Source: Neovahlkampfia damariscottae (Eukaryota > Heterolobosea > Selenaionea > Neovahlkampfiida > Neovahlkampfiidae). Taken from it: 64,000 nucleotides of DNA. Below the pieces are notes generated by a model. That model was not told the DNA's origin and made no database searches. It saw only the letters and a list, made by a program, of their open reading frames with translations. The stretch spans positions 62,001 to 126,000 of the forward strand of contig JABLTG010000025.1 of the NCBI GenBank assembly GCA_016618085.1. Direction: 5' to 3'. Positions 53,593-63,708 of the stretch are shown here, piece after piece (within the stretch, counting starts at the first letter, position 1; each line of letters begins with the position of its first letter). Both the position numbers and the translations under genes were made by a program.

Positions 53593-56038
53593 ATGGGAAA
53601 TACACACCATACAGACGAAAGGTTGACAGAGAAATCTGTGGTTACTCAAAAACAACCAGAAAAAATAAAAAGAAATTGGTATTTGGAGGCTCAACAAATT
53701 CAAAGTTCTTTCAGAGATGAAGAACAACTCCAAAAAGTTTTTCTTTCAAGACTTCAAGATGTGAAACTTAAAACTTTGGACTTATCAAGAATGGGTCGAT
53801 TACTATTTGATCAAAATGACTTTGAAGTTCCATTGAGTTTAAACGATAAAATAATTCAAAATATGAATACAGAAGAAATCAAAAAAATTGATATTTCTTT
53901 CACACTATTTTCAAAATCTAAAAGAACAGTGGATGAGTTTCCAAAAGAAATATTCTTAATACAGCAACTAAAAGAAGCTAATAGAGTTCAATTTCCAACA
54001 GAAATCCTTCAATTTACCTATTTAAAAGAACTAATTGCAGTAGGATGCGATATAGCAGAGTTACCAAACGGTTTGATTTTAAAATAACTAAATTCACCAG
54101 AAATATCAAGTTTAAAATTTTTGGAAAAATTGGATTTGTCTTCGAATTCAATTGGGAAACTCCCTGAAGAGTTTTACGAATTGAAATATTTGAAATTTTT
54201 AAATTTAAGCAAAAATAGTTTTGAAACTAAATTTAATGAAAAATTTTCGGGGTTTGTCGAACTAATTGAATTAGATTTAAGTCATTTGAATCTTAGTTCA
54301 TTTCCAAATCTATCAAAAATGAAAAAATTAAAAAAATTCAGAGCACAATTCTTTCCAATTCAATTGAAGAAAATTGAAGAATTTCCTAAATTTCCAACAT
54401 CAATAAAGTAGGAAAACATATAACTAAATCTCAAAAAATTTTAGATCAATCGATTTAAGACTTGCAAAATTTACTGAATTTCCAGAGTAAGATTACTTTC
54501 ATTTTTTATTTCAAAGTTTATCGAATTTGATTGATTTAGAATATTTAGATTTAGGTTTTGGTGATATTTCTTCAATTCCAGATACAATTTCAAAATTATC
54601 TTCATTGACATATTTGAATTTATTTGGAAATCAAATATCATCTTTACCAAAACTTCCTACAAAATTGAAATATTTGATATTAAGATCAAACAAAATTACC
54701 AAAATACCAGCACAAATTTATGAAATGAAAAATTTAGAAATATTTGACATTTCAATGAATGAACTAACAAAAATTGAACCTTTATCAAAGTAAGTTGATC
54801 AAAAAAATGAACATATTTAAGTTTAATCAATTTAAAGAGCTTGAATATTTCCTATAACAAATTAACTTCAATTCCAGAAATTTCAAAAGAAGTAAAATTG
54901 GAAAGGTTCATTTTTTGTGAAAATCCTTTGAAAGAAAAATTTTCATTTTCACCTTCTTTTTCGTATCCATTTAAGAAATGTGATTTAACAAATGATTTGG
55001 TTGATAGAATTAAAGGATGTATTTATGGTCAAGCTTTGGGCGATGCAATAGGATTACTTACAGAATTCTTCCCAAAAAATCAATCATTCAAATTTTACGG
55101 GATTGAAAATTTATCTTCCAACATCATGGTAGTTGATAGACATAGAAATATGTTTATTCCAGGTGATTTTACCGATGATGTAAGCTTTTTGAATTTCTGA
55201 AACTCAAAAGACTGATCAAATGATTTGTATTCTTGATTCTGTCATTTCCAAAGGAAAATTTGATTCTACAGATTTCGCAAAACGCTTGTTTGCTTGGGTA
55301 TTCCGTGGTTTTTATATGTTGGGTGATTCTGCTGGAGCTGGTTTAGGTCAAACAGTGAAAAACACAATTACTCGTGAAAACTTTTTAAATGATCCTCACA
55401 AGGCAAGTGAATACGTTTGGGAACAAATGCATAGAAACGCAGCAGCAAATGGAGCAATTATGCGAACTAGTATCACTGGTGTTTTTGATTTTGATGATAC
55501 CGAAAAAGTAATTTCTAACACAAAAAACATGGCAATGGTGACTCATTTTGATAGTAGATGCGTTCAAAGTTCAATTTTAATTTCGACAATAATTTCATTA
55601 ATTCTCAAATATACCAAAGAAAAGAAGGAAATTGAAATCGACAATCTGTTGCAAGAAGCTTTGAAATTGATTGAAATTCCTAAAGAGCATGAGGCTGATT
55701 TTGATCGTTATTTGAAAGGCGAAACATTTGAAGATTTAGAATTGGATGAACCCTCAAAAATTGGTTATACTTTGAAGGCTATGGGTTGTGGTGTTGTTGG
55801 TTTGAAGCAAGCAAAAAATTTGGATGTGAAGAAAGCTTTTAAATTAATTCTTTCTGATTTAGTTTTAGAATCAGGTGATGCTGATTCTAATGGATGTGTT
55901 TGTGGAGCTGTGCTTGGAACTTATGTCGGTTATTCTAACTTACCAAAAGAATGGATTGATGAATTGATTCACAAACAATTCTTAGATGAAAAAATTGAAG
56001 AATTATTGGATTTCATGAAAAAAGAGAATCAGTTGTAG
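53593..56038 (+). CDS. LRR-ADP-ribosylglycohydrolase fusion, probably myristoylated
   Basis: Six exons encode about 730 aa. MGNTHHT fits an N-myristoylation site. LRR units fill residues about 55-430 (LEKLDLSSNSIGKLPEEF, LTYLNLFGNQISSLP, LNISYNKLTSIPE). The ADP-ribosylglycohydrolase (ARH/DraG) domain runs from DRIKGCIYGQALGDAIG through the splice GDFTDDTDQM, the metal-site TDDT, and later GDSAGAGLG, RNAAANGAIMRTS and SGDADSNGCVCGAVLGTYVGY. ARH enzymes remove ADP-ribose from proteins or small molecules. The two halves share one frame across all joints, so this looks like one gene. Introns include one of about 49 nt. ATTGG at 53574-53578 lies 15 bp upstream. Confidence 0.85.
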
Positions 56039-56172
56039 AAAGTAAATAACTTGTGATTAAAATAAAAGAAGTCATTTTGAGGGGAATATTTCATTTTATT
56101 TAGCAAGTGGAATTTCCTCAATTGAAATCAGATTTTTCAGCTTCACTCTTTATCATTGGATAAATATTTACA

Positions 56173-56177
56173 CCAAT
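56173..56177 (+). promoter_or_regulatory. CCAAT box
   Basis: CCAAT lies 5 bp upstream of the ATG at 56182, again indicating a very short 5' leader. Confidence 0.4.
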
Positions 56178-56181
56178 TAAA

Positions 56182-56971
56182 ATGTTTAAATTCAACTTGT
56201 TGCTTGTATTTCTTTTGTTGATTGCTTATCAACAAATAGCTGCTATTCCTGCTGAATGTGTTAGTTCTGTAAGTCAAGTTTTGTCAACAGGTGCTCCAAC
56301 AGATCCTTGTAATCCACGTTACACTTGTGAACACAAATGTAAAAATGGTCAATGCACTGTTTATCTTGATATCAGAAAATTTGGAAACCATATTTTAAGT
56401 GACTGGAATGGTTTCTGCAAAAATGAAAATCCTATTGTTTGGAGATGATTTTGTTGAAAATACTCTCAAAGAACATAAATTTGGTTTATCTTCACGCATA
56501 TACAAAAGTAACGCTAAAACAATGCTTGCTGATATTGTCTCTAAATTTGCAAAAATTTGTAAAGGTGGAGCCAAAATCACTCAGAAAGACATGGAAAATG
56601 CATCTTCAAAAATCTCTAAAGCAGCTGCAAAAGCAACAGCAGACTCAAATGTAAACTTTGGAAGAGGTTATACTGCAGAAAAAAAGAGATACCATGCAAA
56701 CAACAAACGTGATGCTTATAATGGTTTAAAAAATATCATTGGCATTTTCAGAATGAAACTCAACGCGGGTAATTTTGGTTATTGTTCATGTGCTGATTTT
56801 GGAAATTCATTAACAGGAATTAAAAAACAAATTGTTAACTTATCTGTTGCAAAAGCATGCAAAAGAAAATGTAATTCTGGTGCTGTTACACTTGATGATA
56901 ATGATATAGTTGCTGTTGAAAATCTCACCAAAGACCTTGAACTTGAAATTGAATCATTAGAACTTGAATAA
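56182..56971 (+). CDS. Secreted Cys-containing protein of unknown function, two possible isoforms
   Basis: The ATG opens a signal peptide (LLLVFLLLIAYQQIAAIP). The early mature part has cysteines in CVSSVS, DPCNPRYTCEHKCKNGQC. Unspliced, it stops after 88 aa (ending NENPIVWR). A GT..AG intron at 56411-56444 (34 nt), or 56399-56444 (46 nt), joins in frame to a second block, giving about 250 aa. That block has KICKGGAKITQKDME, an Ala-rich helix, YCSCADFG and CKRKCNSG, then an acidic tail. I do not recognise the family. The two reading frames overlap, so splicing decides which protein is made; a frameshift is the alternative. Confidence 0.6.
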
Positions 56972-57066
56972 AATATTTTGTTTGAGAATTCAATCTTTTT
57001 TCTGTCTATTTTTAGATCGGAGGTTTCTATGATTGGACAACCAGATTTATTACGGAGTTTAGTGAA

Positions 57067-57764
57067 ATGAACACAATAACAAAAGAACTTTCTGAATTAG
57101 GTGAAAAAGAATTAAACACAGATGAAGGATGGTACATGGAATATGATGATGGGACAGGAACAACAATTTGGTCAAAAACGTTATTTCCAGAGTGTGACAT
57201 TAAAACATATAAAGTTATTTTTGAGGTTTCTAGATCAGTTGAAATTGTTTACACTGCATTTAAAGATCAAGAGGCGAGAGTAAAATTCAGTCCAAAATTT
57301 TCCGTCAGCAAATTTGTTGCACAAGAGTAAATAAAAGAAACAATTTAATTTTTTCTCACAAAGTGGTGAAAAAGACATTGTTTTTCAAATAAACAAACCT
57401 ATAATACCATTTTTATCAGAAAGAGAATTATTATTAGAAAGGTTATTTAAAAAAAAAGACGATAGTTTTATGATGATTTGCAAGGTAAAAGTCAAGTTTA
57501 TTTTAATTATTTTAATAGTCAACCACACATGATGATTATCCAATCAACAATACTTATCCTAGAACTGATACAATTTTTCAAGCATGTAAAGCAGTAAAAT
57601 TAGAAGAAAAAAAAACTCAAATCACTTTTATTCATCAACAACAATTGGGTTTTTGGATTCCTCAATTTGTAATTTATCAAGCAATGAAAATGCTTTCACC
57701 AAAAATTCCAACAATATTTGATGTTGCATGTGACTATCATGAGAAACAACAAAACGAAAAATAA
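57067..57764 (+). CDS. START-domain lipid-binding protein
   Basis: Three exons give about 210 aa. The segments run GWYMEYDDGTGTTIWSKTLF, VSRSVEIVYTAFKDQEARVKF, after a first intron FQINKPIIPFLSERELLLER, then TTHDDYPIN, VKLEEKKTQITFIHQQQLG and FWIPQFVIYQAMKM. The order matches the StAR-related lipid-transfer (START) domain, including the final long helix after G-WIP-FVI. The protein is little more than the domain itself, so it would be a soluble lipid carrier. Ligand unknown. Introns are near 57329-57364 and 57485-57519. ATTGG about 57034 lies upstream. An upstream ATG at 57028 reaches a stop within 14 codons. Confidence 0.75.
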
Positions 57765-57933
57765 AATTTAAATTATTTCTTTTCTCAATCCAAATACATG
57801 ATGATGATGAATATTAGGATTCTCACACATTGAAAACTAGAGACATAGATTTCTTGTGCATACGACATGTTTCTTCAAATGAAATTTCAGGTCAAAACAA
57901 AAATAAACAAAACAAAATTTAATTGTCAAAATA

Positions 57934-59723
57934 TCAATTTTGATTCAATGCTCTTCCAGTTCTTTCTTTTTCTCTATTTTTTTTCATTTGAATCAACAAA
58001 TCAGAAATATCTTGAGATAATTCACTTCCTGGTCTAATTTTTTCATCTCCTAAAATTTTTTTAAAAATTTCAGCTTCTTTTGCTGATTCTGCATCAGTCA
58101 ATTTTTCTTTTTCAACTTTTGTATAAAAGTCATTCATAATTTGATGAAATTTATACATCATATCATTTTCATCTGATTTATGTCTTGGTTCTTGTTTTAA
58201 TGATTCAATTTCATTCAAAGCTCTACAAGGACACATTCTTTTTGATCCCCATCTTTGTGATGAACAAATACTAGTAACATTAACTAAAGTTTTACATTCA
58301 TTCATTGATAAATCATATAAAGGTAATGCATCACCATTATCATCAATCATATTATAACATCTACAATTAACTTTCATTGTCTTCCTCATTGTATCACAAC
58401 TTTAAATTTAAACTTTTTTTTTTTTGTTATTTACTTATTGACAAATTGAAATGCTCTTGGTGAACAAGCCATATCCATATCTTCACAAATTTCATCACAT
58501 GATCTTCTAAATATATTATTACCTGGAATTATTTCATGACCTAATCTTCTCAATAAAACTTTTCTTGTTTCATAATCTATTGGTACGTCCATATATGGAA
58601 TTTGTAAAGTTTTTAATTGTTTAATAGATGGGTTTTTACAAGGTGACAACATATAATTTTCACAATTCCAATCAAATTGTTCTTGATAATGAAAAATTGG
58701 TGATTTCATCAATCCAAAACATTTATAATCTCTTTCTCTCCAATTACCAACAGATGACTCATATCCAATATGTTCAAATAAAATATATCTATAAGTATAA
58801 TGTACTCTTCTTTTTTTTTGATTTTCAAAAGGATCCCAAAATAACGCCAAAGCTGTATCAACTATTGTTGAAAAATTAAAAAAAAATAGTTTTTCTCTTT
58901 TACTTGGGAATGAATTTCGAATTGATTTTTCTTCAATGACTGAAATAAATTTTGGAATATCTCTGCATTGCATAAATAATCCTGAAAATCCAAATGTCAT
59001 TCTTATTACTAACCAGTCATCTAAATGCATTTCTGCCCATTGATATAATGAAATCACATGCGCAGCTGCATCAGGACAAATCAAATAATCATCTTCGAGA
59101 TATAAAAACATAGATGATCCCGAACAATTACTTCTATGCCAAGTTTTCATCATTTCAAGCCAATCTTTCAATTTTCAATTTTTTTTTTTTTTTTTTTTAC
59201 CTAACGCTTGATTATTCCATTTTTTGATTTTCTCAGTTGTTACTTCGCCATATTTTTTTTGTAATTTTAATAATTCATGTTCTGGATCTTTTAATAATTT
59301 AATTAAATTTTGGTCTTGTTCAAAATGAGTTAATTTGAAATTATTTCCTCCATCAAATGGAACATCATTATTAAAAAGTGATTTTCTTTCAAAAGCATTT
59401 AATGTAAAATCAACATTTAAATCTTTAAAACTTGTATTCATACTTTTGAAAGTCTTCTTTAAATAAGTATAACCTGTTTTTAAACGATACATTGTTGGAA
59501 TGACGACTTGTATTTTTGGAAATTCTTCAGATAAAGTTTTTAAAGGTTCATATGTTTCAGGTTTTGAATTTGATGAAATAGAGTCATCTGAATAAAAAAA
59601 TTGTGCTCTATTCACATCCGTATTTGTTTGTCTTTCTTTTGTAATAAAAAATATTTGAAATAGTATATTCAAACCAAAGAAAATTACAATAGTAAACCAA
59701 ATATAGGGTTTTTTGCTGTTCAT
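57934..59723 (-). CDS. MGAT4-like (GT54) type II membrane glycosyltransferase
   Basis: Four exons encode about 540 aa. A single N-terminal hydrophobic anchor (TIVIFFGLNILFQIFF) makes it a type II Golgi protein. The catalytic part has IQVVIPTMYR, SSMFLYLEDDYLICPDA with an EDD metal-site triplet, FGFSGLFMQCRDIPKF, IDTALALFWDPF, HIGYESSVGNWRERD and many Cys in the tail (CDEICEDMDMACSP). This is the GnT-IV (alpha-1,3-mannosyl-glycoprotein beta-1,4-GlcNAc transferase) style with a divergent core. Function in N-glycan branching is inferred. The C-terminal third, after CDTMRKTMKVNCRCYNM, is extra to animal MGAT4. Introns are about 30-50 nt. Confidence 0.72.
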
Positions 59724-59825
59724 TTAAGTTTTTTTTATTTGGTTTTGGAAGTTTTTAGAAATTCTTTAGAACCTTTTTATTGGACAAAACAGATCAAGTT
59801 GAAAAAAAAGTCAACGTTAAAAAAC

Positions 59826-60932
59826 ATGGCATACAGAGTTTTAACAAATAAATATGAAAAGATTAGATCTATGATAAAAACACCATTAAGTGAAAAGAAA
59901 TTCATTGATGATGATGAATTGACTGAACCTATTGAACTTGTTTATTGTGATCCAACTTCTTGGAGAAGGTAAGAAAAAAAAATATGTAAAATTGATAAAT
60001 TAATAGTATTTTAGAATCTGTTGAAGGTGGTATTTCTCAAATTCAAAAAAGACGTAAAAAAAAAAAAAATTGAAACAAGGTGGGATTTGAAGTCAAGTCT
60101 TTACATAAATTGCACGAAGAACATGTTACTCCTCGATTCGGAAAAGATTATACTGCAGAAGAACAACAAATTGAAATTTTAACACAAACTATAAAAGATT
60201 TATTCAAAGAATGTATTAAGAATATTTCTGATATTGGTGGAAGTGATGATGAAAAATCTCAGGAAGACGTTTTTAGAAAAAATATGAAAACAAATTTTGT
60301 TCTTCAATTAAATGATTTATCAAAAGAATTTAAAGATGCACAAAGAAATTTCATTCAAAGTAAAAAAAAAAAGATTTTCATTTAAATTTTCTTTCAGAAC
60401 TGAAATCAATGAAAGATAAAAAAAAAACGATCGGAGTTTCATATGAAAATGATGATTTAGATCCAGAAGAAAAAAGACAACTTGAACAATTACAAGATAA
60501 AATTTATACAAAAGGTTTCACTGACGAACAGATGTCTCAGGTAAGAAGAAATAAAAAAAAAATAAAAAAAATCAAAGATTTTACAAAATGAAAGAGAAAT
60601 ATTAGACAGAGATAGAGAATTAAAAAATATTTTATCTTCCATTATTGAATTAAAAGATATGTTTCAAGAATTTTCAAATTTGGTCATTGAACAAGGAACC
60701 ATTTTAGATAGAATAGATCATAGTTTACTTCAATTATTTTTTTTAATCTTTCTTTTCAGATTTGGATCATACTATAGATAATGTGGATGATGGTACAAAA
60801 AATTTAGTCAAAGCAGAAAGTTATCAAAAATGTAGTAAAATAACATTATGTATGTTGTTTGTTGTAATTGCAGTAGCAGGTGCTGGCTTGATTTTAACTC
60901 TAAAAATCTTGATGAAATTGGCAATTTTATAA
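59826..60932 (+). CDS. STX16: Qa-SNARE syntaxin 16/Tlg2
   Basis: About six exons give some 300 aa. The N-terminus has the Sec1/Munc18-binding style MAYRVLTNKYEKIRSM. The Habc region contains VGFEVKSLHKLHEEHVTPRFG and RKNMKTNFVLQLNDLSKEFKD. The SNARE helix is REILDRDRELKNILSSI, then ELKDMFQEFSNLVIEQGTIL with the zero-layer Gln, and HTIDNVDDGTKNLVKAES. A C-terminal anchor follows (LFVVIAVAGAGLILTL). Syntaxin 16 drives endosome-to-trans-Golgi fusion. Several introns sit next to A-runs. ATTGG at about 59780 is 45 bp upstream. Confidence 0.9.
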
Positions 60933-61056
60933 AGAAAAAATAAAATTTATTTATGAAAGATTGTTTGGAGGTTGATTGATGTTTTAGAGGTCCAGTTTAT
61001 AAAGAAAACAAAATTTTTATTATTAATAATATTGACTAAATACAATAGGTGTCTAA

Positions 61057-61749
61057 TTATTCTTCGTTTTCGACAACACTAACTTGTGCTGCTCTTAATA
61101 CTCTATCATGGTATAAATAACCATCTTTAAAAACGTTTTGAATTTTATTTGATTCTAAATTTTCGTTTGCTACTTTCAAAATTGCTTCATGGAATTTCGG
61201 GTCAAAATCTTGTTCTGTTGGGTCTTCCATTCTTGTGATATGATATTGTTTGAAAACTTTAAGTAAAATATTTTCAGTCATTTTAATTCCTTGAACAAAT
61301 GTCTTCATGCCATCTTCTTCAAGTTTTTCTTTTGGAACTGATTTGAGAGCTAAATGTAAAGTGTCAGGTACTTCAAGTAAAGAAAGTGCAAAATTTTGTA
61401 AAGCAAACTTTCTAGCGCTCTCTACGTCTTTCTTTGCAATATTTCTTGTATTTTCTTGATCAGCAAGTGCCGACAAATATTTTTGTTGTAATTCTTTAAT
61501 TTTGATTTCTTGATCTTTTATCTTTTCATTAAGATCATCTGTATCTTTTTTTTCAACTGTTTCTTCTACTTTTTCTTCTTCTTCTTTGACTTCTTCTTCA
61601 ACTTTTTTTTCTTCTTGGTTCAATTTGAAACTATTCATTGAAAAGAATCTTTTTGGTTGCTGTTTGATGAATAATTCATTTGTTAATTTATAAGTTTTGT
61701 TTGAAATTTTTTGTGAAATAGCTCTTGTTGTGAATCTGGTCAACTTCAT
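61057..61749 (-). CDS. GRPE: Mitochondrial GrpE nucleotide-exchange factor
   Basis: A single exon of 230 aa. I start it at 61749 (MKLTRFTTRAISQKISNK), an Arg/Lys-rich presequence; an in-frame ATG at 61782 overlaps the ATTGG box at 61781-61785 and is thus unlikely. A Glu-rich spacer precedes the long helix (IKDQEIKIKELQQKYLSAL) and the four-helix/beta part: RNIAKKDVESARKFALQNFA, FVQGIKMTENILLKVFKQY, FDPKFHEAIL, and IQNVFKDGYLYHDRVLRAAQVSV. GrpE releases ADP from mitochondrial Hsp70 during protein import and folding. Confidence 0.95.
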   Translation of the reverse strand: MKLTRFTTRAISQKISNKTYKLTNELFIKQQPKRFFSMNSFKLNQEEKKVEEEVKEEEEKVEETVEKKDTDDLNEKIKDQEIKIKELQQKYLSALADQENTRNIAKKDVESARKFALQNFALSLLEVPDTLHLALKSVPKEKLEEDGMKTFVQGIKMTENILLKVFKQYHITRMEDPTEQDFDPKFHEAILKVANENLESNKIQNVFKDGYLYHDRVLRAAQVSVVENEE

Positions 61750-61823
61750 TTTTTTGGTTTTTGAAAATATGAACGATTTCATTGGATAAAAATTTAATGA
61801 AGTTAAATAAAAAAAAAGAATCT

Positions 61824-62152
61824 TTATTTTTGAAGTTCAATAATTTCAAGTCTAAATTTTTTAAAATTGAAAAATAAATTAAAATTTTTCAAAGAACAAT
61901 TTAAACTTGTCATGTAATTTTGTGGTTTTTGAATCATGGGCAGTAGGAAGATTAACGAAAAAATGAAAAAAATTATAATGAGTATATATTGTTTTAAATA
62001 TATCAAAAATAGTAATAATATCAATAGTACAACTTGAGAGTAGTTAGTTTTTTTTTAAATGACGAACATTTTAATAATAACGAGGAAAATAAATAAAATT
62101 GATATTTTTCAAGTATTATCATTTCAAATAATTCTATATCATCATTTTTCAT
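61824..62152 (-). CDS. Small two-helix membrane protein of unknown function
   Basis: Reading the minus strand, the ATG at 62152 opens MKNDDIELFEMIILEKYQF; a short intron (about 35 nt, beginning GTTCGTC, ending CTCAAG) joins in frame to a strongly hydrophobic block (LLILLLFLIYL, ILIIIFFIFSLIFLLP) and a basic tail. The result is about 97 aa with two membrane helices. TGATTGG at about 62220 on the plus strand acts as its CCAATCA box. No family recognised. The composition is extremely AT-driven, so a chance frame remains possible, but the join is clean. Confidence 0.45.
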
Positions 62153-62270
62153 GGATTATTTTTTTTGAACTTTTAATGTTTTCTTTTTTTCTTTTCTTCA
62201 ACGGAAAAGTTGAAAATTTGATTGGCAGAAAAACAACAGAAAAATAATTCGGATAAATTTAAATATTTAA

Positions 62271-62763
62271 TTAAATTTTATGGTCTGAAATTGAATTTAA
62301 TTTTATCGGAATTGGTGGCATTTGTGACATAATTCCAGGCATTTTACTCATACAAGTTAGAATTTGAATAATGTTTGCTCGAAATTGTTTCATTAATTCA
62401 TGATTTGATTCTAAAGATCCTTTCAATATATTTTCTCTTATATTTGATATAATTAAATTATTTTGAGAAAGAAGATTATTAATATACATTTCTTGTTCTT
62501 CTGCTGTTGCTCCTGTTTTTATTTTTTTATTTTCTGAACCATTTGTTTCTTCTTGTTTTCTTTTCTTTGATTGACCTCTTTTATTATTTTAATTTTTTTG
62601 TTAGTTCTTACGCTGTAGTTGCTGTCAAAGTATCTTGTAATGTCTTTAAATCATTTTCAGATAAGTTTGATAGCGAATTCTTTTCTTGAGTCAATAGATT
62701 CAATAAATTAGAATAACCATCTGTAGTAATTGGAGTCTGTTGTTTATTAGTATCTTCACTCAT
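62271..62763 (-). CDS. Small helical nuclear-type protein, perhaps SS18/SSXT-like
   Basis: Two exons, with an intron of about 34 nt near 62577-62610, give about 150 aa. The first exon reads MSEDTNKQQTPITTDGYSNLL and NLSENDLKTLQDTLTAT. The second opens with a basic patch GQSKKRKQEE that could be a nuclear signal, followed by helices EMYINNLLSQNNLIISNIREN, SNHELMKQFRANIIQILTCM and SKMPGIMSQMPPIPIKLN. The pattern of paired helices with Asn-Leu-Ile before and Asn-Ile-Ile later recalls SSXT/GIF co-activators of chromatin remodellers, but this is weak. Start follows ATTGG at about 62794. Confidence 0.45.
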
Positions 62764-62840
62764 CAATTGACTTTATTGACTTTAAAATTACCCTATTGGT
62801 CGAAATCATTTTGATTGAATTGGGTATTTATCATAAAAAT

Positions 62841-63631
62841 TTATTTTTCATTATCGTATTTTTTAATAATGTCTCTAAAATTTGGTACAAATCTCTCAAT
62901 CAATTCATCTGCATATGGATTTCTTTCTCTTTCTTTTTGAATAACATGTTCAAAGGCTTCTTTTGACATTCCTTCGTCTTTTTTTTTTTCTCCAGTGAAC
63001 TCACTAAGATCAATATTCAAATCTTTCATTTGTTGATTAGAAAAAATTTCTTCAATTCTTTAAAAAATTGTTAATTGATTTGTTAAATTACCCTTCTTTT
63101 AATTCTTTATCATATTTCAACATATGTACAAATTCTTCAACTTCTGATTTTGAAACTTCTTTATTGTCAAATTCAACGCCAGCTTTATCACTAAAAGTTT
63201 TTTGAAAACTTAAAAAATCATCATTCATATTTAAATCGTTCATTATTTGATGTAATTGTAATTTTGCTTTTTCAGATTTTTTTGGATTTTCTCTGTCTTT
63301 ATATAATTTTGTGTATTTTTTATTAATTTTTTTTCTTTTTTCGAGAATTACACTTTTTGCTTTTCCAACTGTGAATTGATTTCTAGGTGTTTCATTCATA
63401 TTAAAATCCATCCAAATTTCATTTTCCATATCTTCTAATTCTTTCATATGAGCTATTAAATTAAGTTAAAAGTTGAATTTTTAACTTACCTTTGTATAAA
63501 TTGTCATTCGTTAAATTTTCAAATCTTTCTTCCAAGTCTTGAAAAGAATCTTTATCAAATGCATCATAATTATAATTTCTAATGATAAAATTTTTTGTCT
63601 TCAATTTTTTTGTGAATCTTTTCAACAGCAT
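62841..63631 (-). CDS. Probable mitochondrial protein of unknown function
   Basis: Three exons encode about 240 aa. The start MLLKRFTKKLKTKNFIIRNYN is rich in Lys/Arg/Phe without acids, a good mitochondrial presequence. Helical, Lys/Glu-rich body: EEVFVHMLKY-type segments, SYERI-less join to MKELEDMENEIWMDFN, then NQFTVGKAKSVILEKRKKINKK, and FEHVIQKERERNPYADEL near the end. The whole looks like a small matrix or mitoribosome-associated protein; no family recognised. Introns are about 29-35 nt (near 63059-63092 and 63447-63490). It shares a 77-bp divergent promoter with the next gene. Confidence 0.55.
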
Positions 63632-63708
63632 TTTTTTTGATGTTTGGGATGATTGGTTGTTTTTTTAACCAATCAAACTATGTAACGGATTTTCAAAAAC
63701 AAAAAGTA
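63632..63708. promoter_or_regulatory. Bidirectional promoter with two opposed CCAAT boxes
   Basis: The gap between the two divergent ATGs contains ATTGG at 63652-63656 and AACCAATCA with CCAATCA at 63669-63675, one box for each direction and separated by only 12 bp. Confidence 0.5.
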
